DNA of 64,000 nucleotides, from NCBI GenBank assembly GCA_946965045.2, contig OX337231.1:1426001-1490000 (forward strand). Reading direction: 5' to 3'. Position numbers and translations under genes: made by a program. The notes under the pieces were generated by a model. It saw nothing but the letters and a program-made list of their open reading frames with translations. It did no database searches and was not told where the DNA came from. This DNA is from Epithemia pelagica (Eukaryota > Bacillariophyta > Bacillariophyceae > Surirellales > Surirellaceae). This document shows, in pieces, positions 59,311 to 64,000 of the stretch. Position 1 is the first letter of the stretch. The number at the start of each line of letters is the position of its first letter.

Positions 59311-60552
59311 ATGACCTTTGTTCCCTACAAAGTCGATCATCAAGTGCAAAACGCGGCCAAAACACTTGGATTTTCGAAAAAGAAGGTGAATTTCAAGTTT
59401 GGGTTTGCCAGTCTCCCAGCCATTGAAGAAGGCAAGGCCGGTGCGGGTTGTCGAGGAAGTGAACATGAAGTGGTCTTTATTTGGAGTTTGAAATCGGGCA
59501 AACGACAATTGATGGTGGACGGCAAAGACGTCCATTTTTCGGAGTCGGGCCAAAATGGCTGGATGAATGATCGATCGTGGCAACATTCCTTTGTCCTCAA
59601 CGACAATGCCACTGGAGAACGGTACAATATTCATTTCATTTCCCAACCTCCCCGACCCGAAATTCATGATGCGCACCCGTTTGATTTGCGTGTCAATGGA
59701 GTCAGTTATTTCAAATTCAATGAAATTTGGAAGTTGGGTTCCGCGCAAATGATGGTGCGAGGCGGCGAACGGAGTGCGGGCAGTTCAGGTCGTCGATACC
59801 GTCAGGCACCACCACCCGATCAAGGTTTGTCGGCCGAAGAAGAACGCCAAATTGCCCATGCCAAATTGGAATCTCTCCGCGATTTGGCCAAACATCAAGA
59901 TCAGCCTCCGGCACCACCAACGAATGGAGGAGATGCCTCTCTCATTTCCTTTGATGCTCCACCTCCCAGCCAAGTTGTGGTACCCTCCTCGATGCCACCC
60001 CAGCAGCAGCAGCCGTCCCTCAATGCCTTTGCAGCTCCGGCTCCCAGTCCCTATGCCGGGGCTGCTACTACGGTTGCCTATGGAGCACCCCCGCCACCCG
60101 CCGCCGCATATGGTGGACAACCCGCTTACAATGCCTTTGCCCCTGCGCCTGTGGCAGCCACGGCAACAACAACAACGACGCAATTGACTTCGTACACAGG
60201 ACCGCCAGCGCCCTATGGAGGAGGTGTCGCAGCTCCGGCACCCATGCCGTCGTATACGGTTCCACCTCCCGTGGCAGCAGCACCCTACGGGGCCCCCCAG
60301 CAGCAACAGCCCTATGCGGCCCAAACTCCCACCTATGCTGGGAGTGGTGGTGGTATGGCGGACAATCCGTTTGCGTCCCCCGGTGGACAAACGGAATACA
60401 GTTATGGTTCGGCACCCTCCTTTGCTCGTCCTCCGCCCGCTGCGGCGGCGGCTCCTGCACCTGGCTATCCTCCGCAACCCTCATATGGCATGCCACCTCA
60501 ACAGCAACAATCACCACCTCCCTATGGTACTCCCTATGCGCAACAACAATAG
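59311..60552 (+). CDS. protein with conserved N-terminal domain and long P/Q/A tail
   Basis: The 413-residue protein starts MTFVPYKVDHQVQN. Its first 150 residues look like a folded beta domain (EHEVVFIWSLKSGKRQLMVD, SWQHSFVLNDNATGERY, HPFDLRVNGVSYFKF). The pattern of W-x-L-x-G-x-R-x-x-x-VDG is faintly like FAIM-type folds, but this is weak. A helical piece follows (SAEEERQIAHAKLESLRDLA), then about 210 residues of Pro, Ala, Gln, Tyr and Gly with SLISFDAPPP, SLNAFAAP, YNAFAP and DNPFASPG. Such NPF-like and ISFD-like units in a disordered tail occur in endocytic adaptor proteins that bind EH domains, clathrin or adaptors (inference). The ATG has good context. It converges with the CLASP gene. 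Confidence 0.7.
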   Translation: MTFVPYKVDHQVQNAAKTLGFSKKKVNFKFGFASLPAIEEGKAGAGCRGSEHEVVFIWSLKSGKRQLMVDGKDVHFSESGQNGWMNDRSWQHSFVLNDNATGERYNIHFISQPPRPEIHDAHPFDLRVNGVSYFKFNEIWKLGSAQMMVRGGERSAGSSGRRYRQAPPPDQGLSAEEERQIAHAKLESLRDLAKHQDQPPAPPTNGGDASLISFDAPPPSQVVVPSSMPPQQQQPSLNAFAAPAPSPYAGAATTVAYGAPPPPAAAYGGQPAYNAFAPAPVAATATTTTTQLTSYTGPPAPYGGGVAAPAPMPSYTVPPPVAAAPYGAPQQQQPYAAQTPTYAGSGGGMADNPFASPGGQTEYSYGSAPSFARPPPAAAAAPAPGYPPQPSYGMPPQQQQSPPPYGTPYAQQQ

Positions 60553-61055
60553 ACAAGTTGTGAGCTGCACGACAAGTCGTGACTCTGGAGTATGTGTGTG
60601 TGTTTGTGTGTGTCTGATGAGGGAAATGAATTTTAAATGTGTGCAACGAGAAGAGAACAATACGCGTATTACATTTGATAGTGAACAAGAAATAAAATAA
60701 AATGGATCATGCTGCTGCAAGCCGTACCTGAATGAATGACACCTTGCCCTAGTAGAGATCGCGGATATATGTAACAAGTCAATGTATTCTACTCGAAATC
60801 TTCCATGTGTGATGGGGATCTTGTTGAAGCGGCTCGCAGGCATCTTTCGTGGCCACATATCTTGCTTGTGCTTCTCACAAACGCTGTGGAGATAGAGCAT
60901 CTGGAAGTGTGATAGAGTACATGAATGAATGGATTAGGCTACAGGTAGGAGACAGAGGTGGACAATAAGGCTGATAATATGATGATTATCTACATCGTAT
61001 ATTGTGACATCCATTTGGAAATCAAACAGGAAGGAAAGATATTATAACTTGTCAT
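60553..61055. other. intergenic between convergent genes
   Basis: About 500 bases lie between two stops. A (TG)n-rich run is near 60592-60615. No gene supported. Confidence 0.5.
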
Positions 61056-63155
61056 CTATTCATTGGGTGGTTCTCCGCGGCTGACGCGATCCAATTCTTC
61101 TTGCATTTGGACGCCCGCCATGGTTCGTTGTTCCAAACATAAGCCAACACTTTCAAAATAATCCAACACTTCATCTTCCGTCGGTCGACCCGGTTCTTCC
61201 AAGAGTCGATCAAAATCTCGAAGGGTATCCATTTCAATTCGAAGCGTTTCCATGATGGCATCTACATGTGCCTTGTGTGCTTTGAGGAGACGGATCGCAA
61301 TCACCATGTGCTCCGGTGGTGGGACCGCCGAAGGAGAGGCTGGAAGTGCGGCAACCACCGCAGCCATGGGAGCCGCCGAATCGGTAGAACCACCACTCTT
61401 GCTGTTACTGCTGCTGTTGTTGTTATTGGGGACTTTGGGAGGTTTCACGGTTTTGGCACCATTGGGTCCCCTTTCAGCACCAACCGGTGTGTCGTCATCA
61501 TGATCATTGGCACTGAAAGAAGACATTCGCAACCGTTGTTGAATCAAAACCGAGTTGCGGCTGCGTCGCTGAGACAACTCGGCCATATTGGCATTGTTGT
61601 TATTGACCGTTGCCGAAGTATTCACTGCGTTGGACGATCTCGGGGGCAGACTCGATTTGGATTCCATCGATGTGTCCACTGCCGATGACGGTTTACTGGG
61701 GGTCGATTTGCGGTCACTGCTTCCTTGCATTGTTTCGCGAAGTGCAGGGACTCCCAAATCAGCTGGAAAGGCAGTGGGTGACGACGCAGCCTCTTCCGCT
61801 CCATCTCCCGACAAGGTGGCATGCGGAATCAGCATGTCGTCAGATGCCTGTTCGGGCGTGATACCAATGCCGGACTTTTCCGTTGGAATGGGGCTCACTG
61901 GATCCTCCAGGGGAGACGGTACAGTGTCCGTGGACGTATTGACCGGCGCCCCTGCACCTTTGGGTGTTCCTGGAATACTAATGGTCATAGCAGTGCCACC
62001 GTGGTTGTTGGTGCTGTTATCGGGGCGTCGCGACATTAGATCTGCTCTGCGCATGGGAGGAGCCGAGAGTCCAGCGGGCTTTCTTCCTACCGAGGAGGAA
62101 GACGAATAATGTCCAGCACCGCCATTGACACTTCCCCCAGAAGAGGTTGGTGGAAGTGTGAGAGGCGAACTTCTCCGTCCTAGAGCAATGTGAGAAGGAA
62201 TCTGACTGCTGTGAGGGTCCGTTCGAGGGGAAGGCATGGCTCGTCGAGGTGTATGACTGCCCACCGAAGCACCACTGGAACCCATTCTTCGACTTCCTCC
62301 ACCGCCACGAATGTCGCTGTTGTAACTGATCCGACTCATAATAGACAACTCTTCCGTGTCTGGATTATGGCCTTGACCTAGATTGTGCAGCCATCTCGAG
62401 AGTTTTGGATCCTTCGCCGGCAGTCCATCTGGATCATTCATGAGATTGTCATAAATCATGGGTTGCATCCGCTGCATAATTTCCAATGCGGCCTTAATGT
62501 TGGTTCGAACCGAAGGCGAGGGATCTCGCAAACTAGAAATGAGACATTTTCCAACTTGCATCCATATTTCATCGGTCAAGTATCCTTCATCGGTCCAGCA
62601 TTGTAAGGCGTGCCCCAAATACAAGGCACAGGCATCTCGAACTGTTCGACTCTTGTCAATCTTGAGTCGTTCCATCCACAGTGGCATGACCATTTTGCAG
62701 GGGACTTCGGGTATAGCTTCCATCACCATATACTGGACAGCTTGTCGAATCACTTGAACCGTCTGTGCATGAACAGAAAGGACTGTAGGCATCAAGTCTT
62801 TGAACAGATAACGAGCATCGGCTTGGCATCGTGAAAAGAGAGCCAAGAGAGAGCCGCAGGTTCGCTTGACGACGGTGGACCGTGGATCTTTCAAAAGTTC
62901 CGATAAAGGATTCGCCAAATGACGCAATGTGGGAGGATTGTTGTACCAGATTGGTGATGGTCCCGAGTAGTAATCACTTCCTTCCGGAATTTGTTTAATC
63001 AGATTTTCAAACGCCGTAGCTCGTTTCTGCCAAGCGCCCGAGGGAGTATTATCAATGACTTTGACAAACTCCGCAATCGGACCATCATCTACCCGTGATC
63101 CATGGCGAGGAGATGATCCACCCGTCCTTACTCGGGAAGACGAGTACACCGACAT
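61056..63155 (-). CDS. CLASP-type TOG-domain microtubule-associated protein
   Basis: The 699-residue protein carries a CLASP N-terminal (TOG/HEAT) domain at about residues 25-265: WQKRATAFENLIKQI, then LLKDPRSTVVKRTCGSLLALF, QTVQVIRQAVQYMVMEAIPE, SRTVRDACALYLGHALQCW and LRDPSPSVRTNIKAALEIMQ, each a helix pair of the array. CLASPs bind tubulin and stabilise growing microtubule ends, including at the phragmoplast or cell cortex. After the domain comes a long disordered region with Ser, Pro, Arg, Gly and Asn (about 280-600), including SR-type motifs common in microtubule binders, and then a helical C-terminal segment (MVIAIRLLKAHKAHVDAIME). Only one TOG domain is present, fewer than in animal CLASPs. 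The start ATG is at 63155. Confidence 0.82.
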   Translation of the reverse strand: MSVYSSSRVRTGGSSPRHGSRVDDGPIAEFVKVIDNTPSGAWQKRATAFENLIKQIPEGSDYYSGPSPIWYNNPPTLRHLANPLSELLKDPRSTVVKRTCGSLLALFSRCQADARYLFKDLMPTVLSVHAQTVQVIRQAVQYMVMEAIPEVPCKMVMPLWMERLKIDKSRTVRDACALYLGHALQCWTDEGYLTDEIWMQVGKCLISSLRDPSPSVRTNIKAALEIMQRMQPMIYDNLMNDPDGLPAKDPKLSRWLHNLGQGHNPDTEELSIMSRISYNSDIRGGGGSRRMGSSGASVGSHTPRRAMPSPRTDPHSSQIPSHIALGRRSSPLTLPPTSSGGSVNGGAGHYSSSSSVGRKPAGLSAPPMRRADLMSRRPDNSTNNHGGTAMTISIPGTPKGAGAPVNTSTDTVPSPLEDPVSPIPTEKSGIGITPEQASDDMLIPHATLSGDGAEEAASSPTAFPADLGVPALRETMQGSSDRKSTPSKPSSAVDTSMESKSSLPPRSSNAVNTSATVNNNNANMAELSQRRSRNSVLIQQRLRMSSFSANDHDDDTPVGAERGPNGAKTVKPPKVPNNNNSSSNSKSGGSTDSAAPMAAVVAALPASPSAVPPPEHMVIAIRLLKAHKAHVDAIMETLRIEMDTLRDFDRLLEEPGRPTEDEVLDYFESVGLCLEQRTMAGVQMQEELDRVSRGEPPNE

Positions 63156-63835
63156 TGTCACTCAATATTAGCCGAGATCTGAGGCTCTTTGGCCGACTAA
63201 AGTCTGGGTTTTGATGGAGCAGAGCCTGATTTTGCTTCCGATTTCTGGATTTCTTCGCCAATTAATTCACCAAAGTCTTATCCCTGGAATACCAACAGCC
63301 TTCCAGAGTCCTGTCGACAAGGGGCGCTTTGGTGGTTGGTTGAGAAGCGTACCCAGTGTGCGGAGAGATGCTCGACTCCTTGTGGTTGTTGTGGTTGTCC
63401 TTGGTGGAGACTTGGCCGTCGTCGTGAGAGTTAGTGAGGTGCGCCGGTTGGATGATAGTCATCGGCGATCCGATAAGGACAACAAAGAGAGAGAGGGGGC
63501 AATCTACTTTTTACACGCCACGCCACACTCTCGTTGTGATTCGGACGACGGACATACGATCCCCCTTCAAAGGTCGCAAAGCCCACCCCATGAAACGAAA
63601 AGGGGGGGCCAACAAAGATCTTCCAATCTCTCTCCAACCATTGCAAATCGCAAACCCGAAAGTTGTCAATCGCAAAACAGAGTCTACGTTCTCCTCTGGA
63701 AGTATCTATTGCTCCTATCCGATCCGCGCAACAAGGGTATCTCTCGCACGGACGTATTATCACTGTCCAAAAGGTGGATTTCACGAGAATTTCTGGGGAC
63801 ACGAGAGAAAACTAAATTCTGTACATCACACTATC

Positions 63836-64000
63836 ATGGAGGCTTCCACATCCAAACCGCCGGCCACCACAACTGCTTCGGCTTCCTTTCTGAAGAGCAG
63901 TGACAATGCTTCGGATCGGATTGTCACGACAACGATGCAAAAGGGGTTTGAGAATATATTGATTCAAACGGGAACGGGTCTGGTATTGGGATTCTTGGCC
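63836..64000 (+). CDS. 5' end of a MIC10-like gene, cut by the window edge
   Basis: The ATG at 63836 (ATCATGG context) opens 55 codons that run to the window edge. After a Thr/Ser/Ala-rich start comes SSDNASDRIVTTTMQKGFEN and ILIQTGTGLVLGFLA, a Gly-patterned hydrophobic helix. The spacing of a charged segment followed by a GxGxxxG-like helix resembles the first membrane segment of MIC10, the small inner-membrane protein that bends mitochondrial cristae. Only part is visible, so the call is tentative. It lies divergent from the CLASP gene across about 680 bases. Confidence 0.45.
   Translation, partial: MEASTSKPPATTTASASFLKSSDNASDRIVTTTMQKGFENILIQTGTGLVLGFLA

Noticed and set aside
59774-60688. 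Several long frames overlapping the P/Q/A-rich gene
   Set aside because: They arise from the repetitive CAG/CCT-rich tail read in other frames, and start without leaders or family features.
1-64000. CRISPR arrays, rRNA, operons and bacterial-type signals
   Set aside because: None seen. Repeats here are microsatellites, tandem duplications or transposon ends, and introns plus leaders show nuclear eukaryotic DNA. tRNA genes could not be excluded by eye.

Overview
This window reads as nuclear DNA of a photosynthetic stramenopile, most likely a pennate diatom. Genes lie on both strands without operons. Seven genes have support for short GT-AG introns of 67-98 bp. Several predicted proteins begin with a signal peptide followed by an aromatic residue in an ASAFAP-like context, the diatom bipartite plastid leader. 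A three-domain eukaryotic nitrate reductase is present, and several predicted surface proteins are rich in Ser/Pro/Thr or His/Pro. The species cannot be fixed from the sequence alone.

Layout. 0.7-2.6 kb: a plastid-targeted unknown protein and a YaaA-family protein with a basic tail. 3.0-6.5 kb: a decaying block holding a Crinkler/RHS-like P-loop ATPase remnant and a diacylglycerol/sphingosine kinase remnant, both with in-frame lesions. 6.7-19.8 kb: dense housekeeping and plastid-related genes, namely a GRDP-like protein with a ubiquitin-like end, an ER J-protein, a divergent pair (plastid-targeted coiled-coil protein and methyltransferase), an mTERF-ankyrin protein, a Cys-rich protein, a six-exon ABCB6/HMT1-type transporter and a His/Pro/acidic membrane protein. 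21-26 kb: two convergent type I membrane proteins. 26.4-27 kb: a short terminal-inverted-repeat element. 27-36 kb: an LRR protein, a small secreted or plastid protein, a membrane-anchored sialate-esterase-like protein, a repeat-bearing disordered protein and a PP2A B56 subunit. 37-43 kb: a PIG-X/PBN1-like subunit of GPI mannosyltransferase I, then a second convergent pair of type I membrane proteins. 43.9-49 kb: a coiled-coil protein, a PKIWI502-like plastid FAD/NAD(P) oxidoreductase and nitrate reductase.

49.9-56.65 kb is a transposon archipelago: a long element with CAAGCTGG termini into which an apparently intact plant-type mariner (DD37D) has inserted, a 0.7-kb deletion derivative of that mariner, an element with stacked palindromes at its ends, a hAT-like element packed with TGACG motifs, and a Harbinger-like MITE with a TAA duplication. 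56.65-59.3 kb has no convincing gene. The window closes with a protein whose long P/Q/A-rich tail suggests endocytic-type interactions, a CLASP-type TOG protein, and the 5' end of a MIC10-like gene cut by the window edge.

The most unusual items are the transposon archipelago with its shared CAAGCTGG termini, the two convergent pairs of similarly built type I membrane proteins, the mTERF-ankyrin architecture, the His/Pro/acidic protein, the decayed Crinkler-kinase block, and a recurrent intergenic 8-mer, TACTCCTA/TAGGAGTA. All intron and start choices come from reading the sequence; no alignment or search was run.
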